From Telopea speciosissima (lineage: Eukaryota; Streptophyta; Magnoliopsida; Proteales; Proteaceae), in the NCBI RefSeq assembly GCF_018873765.1, contig NW_025317348.1, positions 1,164,627 through 1,228,626 on the forward strand: a stretch of 64,000 nt of DNA. Direction: 5' to 3'. The notes below the pieces were generated by a model, which ran no database searches, was not told the DNA's origin, and worked only from the letters and a program-made list of their open reading frames with translations. The position numbers and the translations under genes were made by a program. Positions 46,210-59,544 of this stretch are shown here, in pieces; positions within the stretch are counted from its first letter, which is position 1; each line of letters starts with the position of its first letter.

Positions 46210-49200
46210 ATTGAGATTCAACCGATAGCAGATAGATTAATAAAGTGCAGTCGATGTGACACAATACAACGACAAGCGAATCTGCTCTAATCTCACGGGT
46301 AGGTACTTAACTGGAGAGAGGGATCTGCGCTAGCCTATTTCGTTGGGCCGAAGCGTATGTGTTAAGGATAGAGTCATTTCACCGATACGGATAACCGACT
46401 TGAGGTGCGAAAGCCGCTTTTCTCGGATGAACACTTCTCTCGATTGACTATCTTGATGCGGAGGGGCCGGAACCCGCTTATTCCAGAACCAAGAGTTATA
46501 GTTTTCCTAAACCAACGGATCATCTTTCTCCATTTCCAAGATCTTCCCTTTCCTTTCTCACAGCATTTTCGGAGCAGGGTCCATAGAATGTGGAACCCCC
46601 CGCTCCAAGCGGGCAACGTAGGGCTAGGGGGTCAGGTAGTTGTTCGGGCACTGCCGAGAGGAGGGCGATCAGTCTAGTCTAGTAGGCTCTCTCTCACCAA
46701 CAACAAAGGGTGGGTTGTTGATAGCGGAGAATCTGTTGTTAGATATATATATATATTGCGGATAATCAGTGTTGTTATATCTTAGTTTATATAGCGGATA
46801 ATGGGTAGTAGGGAAAATGAGGAGTGGGCAAAGGATATTCCGCTCCAGTTGAACAGTAGCAAGGGATAGAAGGAGGGGTAAGAAACTTCACCCGCCCTTC
46901 CTCCCTTACCCCCCTTTAACCTCCCGAACCCTGGATGGTACGCCCGAGATTACTTGCTCTCAGTAGATTCCCTGATTCATACGGAAGTGACGTTCTTTCT
47001 TCGACGGGACGGGGTACGGCAAGGGACCGAGCATATAAGGCGCAGGGTGCATGATAGGAGCATCATTTCGTATTGCACCAGTCAACACCGATTCTTTTGG
47101 TCAAACCGGAACCGATCCAACTACCGCCCCAGATGGATATATAGGCGTGGAACCAATTACCAATCACGGAATGGCTACCAACTCATTCTCGTGAAACCAA
47201 TCTTACTACCTGACTACCCGACTACAGACTCGACTTGCCAACGGCGCTAACTAACTCGACTTGCTAACACCTCAACCAGAGATATCTATCTGGCCACCGC
47301 AAACTGATTGATTTTACACCCTCCAACCAACCCCGAAAAGAATCACTTTATGCCACTTTGTACACTTAGTTTAGGCAACTTCTTTAAACGTGCCAAGCTG
47401 AAAAGCAAAGAGGGCTAGGCCAGAACAGAAGTGGCAGGGTGCCAAGCAGTTCCTTCCATAGATAGAGATAGGTGGTATTCCCGGATCACGCGTAGAGAGA
47501 GCGCTAAAAGGGAGGAGTTAGCTCGTTCGAAAGAGGCCGCGAAAGGTTCCGTTCCCTGGTTGCTCAAACCTGTAAAACCTTAAGGGACCGGGGCAAGCTG
47601 AGCAGTTTCTCCTTTCCACTATTGACTGACTGATTCCAGGACCTGTCCTTATATACGACCATCTTCCTTTAGTTTAGTTGCTACCCTATGGTTGAGTGCT
47701 TTGTTTTGCTAGTTACGCGCGAGCTCTTTCTTCGCTGCTTCTCCTGGTTGCCTTCTTTTCTTTCGTGCTTGCTTATGGCAGGCCCTTACTGAGGGGTGGG
47801 TTGAAAACGTTGGATCGACTGACCCTTTCATCGTCGGTTCATTCACTGGCTCATTCGCGGGGCATTTGAGTTTGCTAAGAGGCCCACGGAGCGGTATAAG
47901 CCCTATCAATCCACCCGGGAAAAGAGTTGAAAGCTGCTGCTTTTATTAGGATAACGAATAAAGTTTGTTTTCGAGAATGGCGCATTGATATCTTCTATCC
48001 AAGGATCTTCATCTGGGCGAGAGGTAGAGATGGGCATAGCTGAACCAACTCTTTCCGAGACTGCTGGCAACCCGGGCATTGAACTATCTGAATTGTTCTC
48101 GGCTGCCCCCCCACAAGGTACATCTCCATCGACAAGTCGAGTCTACTATTGCGTTAACAACTCCCTACCTAACCTAAAAGGGTGCTATCCATATGCACAC
48201 AGGTAAAGGCGCCTCTATCACTAATTCGAAAACCTCTTTCTATGGGTAGGGAGTAGCTCACGGCTTGGCTGGCTATAATGCAATTTTCAATTAGTAAGCC
48301 TAGCTTTCAATTAGTAAGCCGAGCCGCTTATCTTGAATGGCGGCGGTCGTACGATATTCACTGATATCTCCGGTTAACCGAGATCAAAGAGTCTCGTCCT
48401 CCCCATTCAATGGTTTATCTTTCTCCGGGCAGGGAAAATCAGACTGCTTCCAAGGCTGGTTGAAAAAAAGAGAATCCAGGTTTTTACAAAGCCTTATCCT
48501 TCCCATTCCTTGCTCTTGTTATGCCATAAGGAAAGGCGGCGAAGCCCCTATCTCTTAAAGCTTCTCACCAGAGCTGAAAAACGTGAGCGCTCCTGCGCAC
48601 CCTCACCTATAATATAAAGAAAGGGGCTTATTAGAAAGATAGATAAGGCAGATTGATTATGAAGGTGGATTAGTTTAGTTTCTGAGGTAGTATGTTGTAG
48701 TCGTACAAACCCCGGAAAAAGGCAGTACTGAGGAGAGGGAGAGCCTTAGAGTAGAGGGGGAAGGAGGAGAAAGAGATCCCGATCCTAATGGCAATCGGAT
48801 CCAAGAACAGATGGTTTGGAAGGAGGAGAAGCTTGATCGAATTCCTCCATCGCTACTCTAACTGCCTGAACCAACGTTTCTTTCTTCTCCTCGTCTCGCC
48901 CGGATCCCGGATAACGACTGAGCCATGCTCGATTCTCTTCCCTCCCCAAAAGACTGATGAACGGATATTGAAGAAAAGAGATGAAAATAGGGAGGGGCAT
49001 TTCAGTCAATATCCCCCGAAAGGCACTCTAGTCCAGCCGATCTGTATCTGAGAAGAGGAGTTGCATAAAGAAGGGGATAAAGCTTGCATTCATTTCTTAT
49101 CCGCTCCGCCCTCCCCATCAAAGGTCGATATCTTACCTTTAAAAGCGGGTATAAGTCGGGATATCCCAATCTTCCAGCTCTCAAGCAGTTCAGAAGATGC

Positions 49201-51015
49201 ATCCCTCATTCAATCCCCTCCTTTGCTCCTGCTTCAACCTCTCCCTATGCTTCTGCTTTTTCCGTCTATGCCTATGCCTCCAGGGATGGATCCAATTTCC
49301 TCTCCTTTTATGGAATCGTTGATACATATGTTACGATGCCTTCGGATGAGGGAGGCGATAAAACCCTGATAGGTTTGGTTTAGGATATGACTCTCTTGAT
49401 GGGCCGAATGGTGAAGTGATCTGCCTGTCGCAGATCGCAATATATCTGAAGAAGTAGAAGTGGAGTCCCAACCCCCGGGAAACAGACATCTCATTCTCTG
49501 TTGGCAGTAAACATGTTCTCACCCTGAACTCTCAACCAATGATCCCGATGTTCAGGGAGAAGAAAGACTCGTCTATCCGCGTTTTCCATTTCCCTCTCCC
49601 GGATCGGCATGGATTACAGAGTGGATTCCTCCCTGTCGATTGACATTGCTGGAATAAGGAAAGGCGGATAAAAGACGGGATTGGCGACTGGGTGGGCGGT
49701 ACTAAAGCTTTGGGGTCAGAGGCCGGCCGCGTTCCGGGATCTTCTTTCCAGCCGACCTGCTATTTATGAAAGGGAGTTGCTTCTTCCAAGGCATGATTCA
49801 ATTGACTACCCTCGCAATCCAGGAGCCGGAAACCAACTAATAGATAGTCCATGCGTCCCGGGATCAGCTTCTCCCCCCTCAGCCTTGAAATGCATTCGAG
49901 AACTGGTTCAGGCAACCGACTTCAGAATTGATTCGCCACTCAAGGCTATGAAAGGCAGTTGAAAGCTCTGTACGTGTTCCCAGAAGTCGTCTTGTCCCAG
50001 CATGAGCAAGTCTGTCGTATTCCCGCATCGGCGGGATAAAAGCCAATAGCGTCTGTCGGAAGGCGGCAGGGGAAGCACCCTATATGGAAATTCTCAGTTT
50101 TTAGTCGCCTCCCCACCAGTGGATTCATTTCCCTAATACAGCTTCCATCCCGAATCCGATCAATTATGGCAAGGGGTGGTCCTCCATCTGTCCCAAGAAT
50201 TCCTCCAAACCATCCCTACCTCCGGCTTCCTTCCACCCGAAGAAGATCCAATTATTCGTTAAGGCTAATAATGGCTTGCTCGACATTTCGGAAGCCTTCC
50301 GGCCGGTATTTAGTTTGCTATGCCAGTTGGAATAGAAGGAGCACTAAAGCAAAGATTGCATTCACTCAATTACCTAATTCAAATGAGTTCCCTCGCTTGT
50401 TGCAGCTCCGACCGGGGGATAGAGACTACTTCATGCGCTACTTCAACATCTCCTGCCAACGGGTAGGTTTGGAACCCTGCTTTTTCCTTTCGGAAAACGT
50501 GAATTCGTTAGGTGGGTCATCCCTCCCTGGTCGCGAGTAGCTCAACTGTCGGTGGGACAGCTCCCATTTGAGCAGTGGTGTCCGGCGAAAAACCGATTCT
50601 GTCTGGAGTGGATTTAGGAGGAAAAGAAGATCTTGATTCGGCAAGTCATTTTATTGAATGTGAAAAGCTAGTATCGGATCCAGGAACGGATGGTTTGATC
50701 CACCCAATGAACGGTGGTACGGTGGAAGTCGCCAGACTGGCTTTCTCTGGACATCATTCCCTTCTGAGGAGGGATGAGCGGATGGATCAACCAACGAATT
50801 TGCAGATAGATCATCGGGCGAGGCGGGCGATCTAACCATGTCAGGCGGTGATCAAGCCCTTCCCTCATTTCTGTCTCACTCGACATCCCAAGCGGAAATT
50901 CGAGATGAGTATCAAATGTGGGCACCTCGACCGAAGTGGGTAGGGAATCACGACTGGTATCGAATCAAGAAACGGATGGGGAGTTTTAAATTTGATAAAA
51001 TTTTAGTTTGAGAGA
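46210..51015. other. Gene-free region of 4.8 kb
   Basis: No family is recognised on either strand. An AT dinucleotide run lies at 46744-46756. Open frames (for example plus 50166-50540, 124 codons; plus 49061-49369) carry no motif. Short similarities such as GAATTCGTTAGGTGGGTCAT at 50501, compared with 19158, show shared small repeats. Confidence 0.45.
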
Positions 51016-51019
51016 GAGT

Positions 51020-51115
51020 GAGGGTGGTCGTAGATCAGGAAAACCAAACGAAGAAAGCAAGCAAGTCCTTCTTCGCGGAAGGACTTGCTTGGTTCTTCGC
51101 TGGTTAGGGGTTTTC
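51020..51115. repeat. Modular GC-rich repeat cluster 11
   Basis: Contains GGGTGGTCGTAGATCAG (inverted core module) and an inverted pair, AAGCAAGTCCTTCTTCGCG at 51057 against a reverse-complement copy ending near 51092. The pair forms a stem of about 15 bp. Confidence 0.7.
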
Positions 51116-53319
51116 TTCGCTCGTCCCGACCGGAGCTTTACCGATGACGGCCGGTGCTTATACAGTAGAGAAAGGTCTATTTCGTTCATCGGGGGGCTCG
51201 GGTTCGTCGTAGGAATCTTTCTGGTTCCCGCTCCCTCCTTCCCGGCCCTCTTGCTTACTATGAGTTCGCTTCCTACGAGCCCATGCGCGATCGTGCAAAT
51301 ATAGAGGGTTCGGTATTACGAATCCAGATACTATGGGATTGGACATCTGGCGATACACAACCTCCCTCCCGGTGGGACAACCGGTAGTACGATTCAAGGG
51401 AATTGGACACTCCCGGAACGCATATACCAAAAACTAGAATAGCGAGGGAACCTAACCGCGGTAGAGGCTCCCCTCTCCCTTCTTTAGTAGCAATGTTCAC
51501 TACTGCCGCTGTTGCGGAGCACCCGCCCGTAGGTTTTAGTAGACATCGGTACGATTGTAGGATGTTAGAACTCATAAGGCAATGATAGGGAGTGACGTAC
51601 TATTAAAAACCATCTCGCTCGCTGGTCTTTTCGACCGTATCATCGACCACGATCTAATCCCGCCCGCATTCGGGATCGGGCGGAGGTCGGTCAATAGCAT
51701 AGCTATTATTGACCCGACCGCCGACAGGCCTACTTTCTTCAAGATACGAAACGAGCAGCCGGAAACGGCTGTCCCTATTGTATTTTAGATGGAGTCATCA
51801 ACAGGGCTAAGAATCTTACCACAGTCAGCGGTACCCACGCTCTTCCGTGCTCGTAGGTTGACTCCCCTATGCATCCGGTCTCACAAACGTGCATTTCCCT
51901 TATGCATCCAGCCGCTTCACTAATGTGAATAGGTTATACAGAAGGGTGGGTTGGTTATATACTCTTATGCGCGTTCCTTCTTCGAACCTTTTGGTATGTA
52001 TTGCCCCCTAACTATAGATCAGATCCACCGGACGAGAAACTAAATTCCGCACTGCTGCTGAGTCGTCGGACTTATCCACCAAGGGATTCGTGGAATTTCA
52101 GTTTGTGGATTGCGTTGGGGGAAATCTACCAAAGCTAGGCAGATAGATAGACTCCTTTCCCGCTGCTAAGGGAGAGCAAGAAACAAAATCAAATGATTGT
52201 TTTTTAACCAGCGCCCCCTTTTGGGTATGCGGGTACTAAGAGTCCTCTCACTACCAACCAGCAGACATCATCTGGCTGGGTCTTGCCGGTATCAACAACG
52301 AGAAAAAACAACCAAATGGAAACAGCAACTAACTATGGCTCTTGGCCCAGACAACGTCCTAGGCGTAGGGGAGATCGGAGCAACAGGGAACGCCTAGACG
52401 ACGTTAAATAAGCCTGGGCTGCAGTAAGTAGATCGAGAGGTCGTTCCGCCCCTTGTCCCCGAAGATGGGTAATATGTTCTCATACAATGTTGCTCCAATC
52501 TGACCTAGCTGGCGAGCGATCCCAGTTCGCGGCAGAGAACAAGACAGCAAGCGAGCGTACCTTTGTTCGCTTCTTCTCCACCAAGCACGGAAGTTTAAGG
52601 ATAACTGTAGGTCGGTGGCTACCTAAGGAAACTCCGATTCGATCCGCCCCCCGGCTGGGAGGCATCTACCTCATCCCGATCACAAGGAGAGGTTCACCAT
52701 GATGGGGGGTACTTCTTTTTTTGTTCCGTTCCGGGGGGACCATCCTTTTTTTTTGCGGCATGCTCCTCAGATTTACGGATTCGCAGGGGGCCTCAGGCCC
52801 TACTTAGTTGACTGACAATGACAAAGGCTTGCGAAACTAAGTAGCGCCTTTTGAATGGAATCTGTAGTAGTCTATCAGTGGTGCGAAGCGGCTTTGCCCC
52901 TTTTCAGTAGGGGAGCGAAAGGTTAGACCTTAGAAAGTCAGCGAACAGCGGTTCTTCTATGTAGGTATGGCGTTCCCCCTTGACTCTCCTAACGTCGAGC
53001 TAAGTGACTTCGTAACCTTTGCGTAGCGTAGTAGAATGAAGGCTACGCACCGACGCTCTCTTCTCTATTAGCCTAAGCGTCTTCGCTAACTCGCTCGCCT
53101 ACTATACTATACCATAGTAGGGTAGGCTAGGCTAACTCAGCAGCTTACTTCTAATTGATAATACGGGGTTAGTAGCGCCTTTTCCTTTTTGAATAACCCT
53201 CTTTCATAAGTAAAGTAGGCTATAGGTCCTTAGTAGCGTTGACAAAGAAGAACAGCCGGTTAAAAGACAGCGAATCTTTTTTTTTATATTTTTATATTTC
53301 TTTTTTATTTAAACATATA
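51116..53319. other. Spacer, no gene recognised
   Basis: Open frames at 51403-51788 and 52487-52702 (plus) have no family motif. From 52790 to 53230 there are many CTTAGTAGCG and TAGCGTAGTAG short repeats typical of mitochondrial spacers. Confidence 0.45.
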
Positions 53320-53576
53320 GGCCAGCTTGACAAGCTACCCTTCCTCTTGATCTGAGGTGCGAAGAGAAACATCTCTTTTTTATGACTTCCACTTCTCGAT
53401 CCCGGCCCGGAAAAGTGACCGACCAGGGCCCTATTGATGAATGAAAGAAAGGGTTTATGAGCCCTAGCCCTGTAAGCCCACACCTGTGTAGAGTAGATCG
53501 TTCAACACCTGCGGCACAAACCCATTTTTGACCCATTGGTCCTAGTATCATAGGCGACCGAACGGCCGCCCCCCTA
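53320..53576 (-). other. nad1 intron 1, 5' half (group II, trans-spliced)
   Basis: The sequence following nad1 exon a on the minus strand begins GGGGGGCGGCCGTTCGGTCG. It matches the well-conserved domain I start of the first nad1 intron, whose partner half is encoded elsewhere in plant mitochondria. No exon b is found within this window, consistent with trans-splicing. The far end is not sharply defined; an AT-rich run at 53270-53310 is a plausible limit. Confidence 0.75.
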
Positions 53577-53963
53577 ATTACTAGACCGACCTGCTGTAAT
53601 AATTCCATAAACACCTAGCGAAGATATGGCAAACAAATAAAGTAGCCCTATGTTCGGATCTGACAATACCATACCATAATCAAAAGGTACAACGGCCCGA
53701 GCGACCAGACTTAACATAAATGTAGCCACTGGAGCCATTCTAAAAAGGGAGAAATTAGCACTACTTGGTGAAATAGGTTCTTTTAGAATCAATTTCGAAC
53801 CATCTGCTAGAGGTTGTAACAATCCGAACGATCCCACTACATCAGGACCCTTTCGACGTTGCACAAAAGCCATTACTTTACGTTCAGCTAGCACTAAAAA
53901 GGCTACTCCTAGTAGAAGTGGTAGAATTATTCCAAGTATTTCCGCTGGAACAGCTATGTACGT
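53577..53963 (-). CDS. nad1: NADH dehydrogenase subunit 1, exon a
   Basis: The 129-codon exon begins with ACG (53961-53963), which plant mitochondria edit to AUG, giving (M)[18 protein letters not shown]. It contains [20 protein letters not shown], the invariant matrix loop of ND1 close to the quinone channel, and ends [13 protein letters not shown]. Helices are visible at about residues 5-25, 75-95 and 105-125. ND1 builds the quinone-binding chamber of complex I. Expected editing sites include the start, Ser in DGSKL, Ser in ANFSLF, and Arg to Trp at AGRSS. Exons b to e must be joined by trans-splicing from other loci. Confidence 0.95.
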
Positions 53964-53976
53964 TTTCGATTTTCTA

Positions 53977-54054
53977 TTCACTCATGATCGGGCCTGGTCG
54001 ACCCGATCATGATATTTCACTCATGATCTGGCCTGGTCGACCCAATCATGATAT
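53977..54054. repeat. Tandem 39-bp stem-loop units in the nad1 leader
   Basis: Two adjacent 39-bp units (53977-54015 and 54016-54054) differ at two bases. Unit 1 forms an 11-bp stem, TCATGATCGGG with CCCGATCATGA, around CCTGGTCGA. In unit 2 both changes fall in the stem and weaken it. The pair begins 14 bases upstream of the nad1 ACG start. Confidence 0.9.
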
Positions 54055-56310
<2,256 letters not shown>

Positions 56311-56575
56311 CAGCAAACTCCGGAGCGAATAAAACCAAACAAGCAACGGCCCTACTACAACACAAAGGGTGGTCTACGATCACCAGAACAAGCAAGCAAC
56401 TCCATGAGCCCAATTATGAGTAAGGCGCGCGCAACCTATAAGCGCGCTCCCGCGTCAAAGCATGCTAACGCACAACGGTGCTCTACGATCAGCTCGACCA
56501 CCGGGAGAGAGTGGTCTACGAGCAGCTCGACCGCAGGGAGAGAATGGGCGGTGTTATTCTTTAGCTTACTCGTTT
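56311..56575. repeat. Modular GC-rich repeat cluster 12
   Basis: Bases 56418-56513 are identical to 14017-14112. The first 16 bases (CAGCAAACTCCGGAGC) also occur at 13912, upstream of rps4. A second GACCGCAGGGAGAGA variant follows at 56529. The cluster starts exactly where plastid psbD homology ends. Confidence 0.9.
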
Positions 56576-56741
56576 GGTAGCGGCAAGTGATTCTTAAAGG
56601 TGAAGCAGCACCCTCAACTCATTCGTATCTTACTCCAGTTAGGGATTCCCGGTCTCTCTTATGCTTGGGTGTTCGAAGTCGGTGACTCTCTATAGTACTC
56701 CTATCTTCATTCACCACCCTCTCTCTGGAGTTCCTATTAGT

Positions 56742-56790
56742 GAGGTTATGAAATTGCTGAACCCTCTTCGATCAGTAATTTCATAACCTC
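56742..56790. repeat. 19-bp hairpin of the CATAACCTC motif
   Basis: Arms 56742-56760 and 56772-56790 pair over 19 bp with one G-T pair around an 11-nt loop. The right arm motif AATTTCATAACCTCC is also found singly at 8306-8320. Confidence 0.85.
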
Positions 56791-57519
56791 CTTTCATGTG
56801 ACTCTCATCCAGCCGGGAGAGTGCATCCCATGAACATTTATAACAACCGCCCTAATGCTCTTCATAACCTGAGTAGGGGCAGTGTCAATCTCCGTCCTTG
56901 AGGAATCGTCCTTTGCTAAATGTTGGGATACCCCTTAAGAGTATCACTCAAAAGCCTAACACCTACCGGAACATTAGCAAAACTATTGACTCCTAATAGT
57001 TTTCTATTTTTAGGCGGCTGTTTCCGTCTAGCCATTCCAAAAGACCGGGCAAAGCCAGTAGGAAGCCCCTTGTCTCCAGTACTCATGAAGGGAAAGAAGA
57101 TAGAGTCTATTCAATCTGTTCCTTGCTCTGATACCGTAGGGGCATTAGCAAGCCCTAAGACTTTTCTTAATGAATGAGTGATTTCATTCTCTAGCACACT
57201 CGCTTCGTATACTTCACTCGTTCTCCTCTATCTTCTTCTTTACTATTTCTTCCACACACTTAGAAAGATAGTTGAGTTAAGCTGATTCCTCACCCTATTG
57301 GATGGAATCACTCAAAAGCCTAACGCCTACTGTACTATCTTTCTTCACTCCAACAGATCTGGCAAAGCAACCCGTCCTTGTTGACTCAATACAGAGAAAT
57401 TTAGAGAGTTAGATGGATTCTTATCTGCTTAAAGTGTTCGCTTGGTCTACGTAGTTATTGAACAGAAAGCGGACTCCGCCCCAGCAATCAAACTACTGCG
57501 CCCCTAACAGAGTCAAGGC

Positions 57520-57660
57520 AACGGTGCTCTACGATCAGCTCGACCACCGGGAGAGAGTGCTCGTAGATCAGCTCGACCACCGGGAGAGAGTGCTCGTAGA
57601 TCAGCTTACTCAAATAGGGGCGAAAGGACTTGCTTGTTGCCGGAGTTTGCTTATTCGCCA
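57520..57660. repeat. Modular GC-rich repeat cluster 13 with 33-bp tandem array
   Basis: A 33-bp unit at 57538-57570 is repeated exactly at 57571-57603. The unit joins GCTCGACCACCGGGAGAGAG with TGCTCGTAGATCA. Bases 57521-57573 equal 14074-14126. Both frames of the array stay open, which produces a spurious peptide repeat. Confidence 0.9.
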
Positions 57661-59544
57661 ATCCGGCTACAACTATAGGTATGCGGGAGGAGCTTACTTA
57701 CTGTCCTTCCTAACCTTCCGAGAGCCTTCCTGACTGGCATTTCAACTGGGCTTGAAAGCTTGACTTCTTAGCTAGTAGCCCGAACGCTTAGTAGCTTACT
57801 TTCAGATCGTGTAGCAACGAGCTGCTTAAGAGGTATCTCGTCACTCCGACTTGGTGCAAAGTCAGGCTGATTTAAAATCAGTGCACACGAGACTTGCTCT
57901 TTCTTGGCTTTTCTGGTTGGCTTTCTAGCTGGACTGGTAGCTTGGAGCGAGGAGAACATACGGGAACAAGAGAGAGACTGGCTTGACTAGTGAGCGAGAA
58001 ATGAAAGACTAGCTGACAGACCCACTAGACTAGACTGACAAGGTGATCGTGTAGCTACGAGCTGCTGTCGCTCACGGAGACTTGCTCTTGTACACTCAGA
58101 AAGGAAGGCGAGACTGCCGGCACTTACGCAGATCCATCCAAGCACTCGAAAGGACCAAGCAACTCCATAAGCACGCTAGCGCGCCAGAACTTACTAAAGA
58201 AGCAACGGCGAGAGCGGTCTAGTCTGTGGCTGAGTGAGACCAGACAACTAGGCGCGCCCTCTAGCTCCCTATTACCGTACCGTGACATCGACCTGAAGCT
58301 AGACGGGAGACCGGGCTTTGATCTGCTATCCCTATACCGTTCTTTGTTCTCCGCTTGTTTGCTCTCCTTTTTTCTCATTCCTGAATCAGGAGTCCATGAA
58401 TCTGAGCAAAGCGATCAGTCGCTCCATAATGAAGATTCAGGGAATCAGGGAAAAAAAGAGCTATCTGCACACATGAAGGAAGGGGGCTCGCCGAAGATGG
58501 ACAGGAAGCCTTGGTTGACGACCTTATGAGAGGCTAGGTACAATAGCAAAAGGGAAATCAGACTCAAGCCCGCATAGATAGGAAGATGTGCTTGACGATG
58601 GAATGGAAGGAGAGACCCCATCATACCTTTTTGATTGAGCTATTGAGGGCTCCAAGCGGGCAGAAAAGGAGAAGGCTTCCGTCACAGGTGACAAAGAAGG
58701 CTTCCTCCCGGGAACTGGCTTTCGAATCGCGTAAGCAGGGTACCCTAGGAAAGAAGACGAAGGATACAGGTGCTCGGCAGCAAGCAATAGCTGCCGCAGT
58801 CGCAGTAGCAAGACAAGAATGAGAAGGGAAGCCCCTTTTTGATGCATACATACAAGAAAATAGCAATTGGATAGCGATCACCCAGTCGGGTAAGCGTCGG
58901 AGAGGAATGAATAGACAGCAAAGGAATGGTTTTCTAGCGGTCTCGCTGAAGCAAGGGCTAAAGGGTGGAAAGCAAGCCAAGAGTAGGGGTTTGCATCGGC
59001 CTTAAGGAATAGTGAAAGCGGTAGTCGGAGTGGTGACCGGGTCAATTAGAACAGGCCGAGTCAGCTTCTCCTCCTCCCGTTGGATAGAGGAAACGAAAGT
59101 CAGCTCGACCAACCCTCGCTTGACCCGCTGACCTATGATCGGCGAATTTCGAAATCTTTTATCCCGTTTGATGAAACCGCAAATCATCATCTTGTTCTGA
59201 CTGTCCCTCTTACGGGGAACTCTTTTCAGGCAGACCGAGAGGAGAGAGAGAGAGGAAATAGCAAAGAATCATTCGGCGCGTAGTGAACTGCCAGATAGAT
59301 CAGCACAGCTAGGGAAGCCGTTGAAACCCGATCATTCGAAGCAGCCCCTATTAGAGTAAAGGGCGGACCGAGGGCCTGGTTTGTGCCTATGATGCCATCG
59401 TCAAAGAACACTCGACTCGAATGGGCGAAACCTATCTAAGCACTGCTGGAATGGGATCTAATGTCAGGTATCCAAGGAGTCAAGGGAATGGTAGGTATGG
59501 GATTGCTTCTGTATCTAATGGAATGGAAGGCGCTTAGGGAATTT
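57661..59544. other. Spacer, no gene recognised
   Basis: It holds a paired GTGTAGCTACGAGCTGCTGT and GTGTAGCAACGAGCTGCTTA motif (58030 and 57810) and a short GGCGCGCTAGCG-like module near 58170. Open frames 58524-58847 and 58621-58980 (minus) lack motifs. Confidence 0.4.

Noticed and set aside
57458-57733. Open frame with repeated DQLDHRERV peptide
   Set aside because: The peptide is produced by the 33-bp non-coding tandem repeat; the same DNA appears in spacers in other frames.
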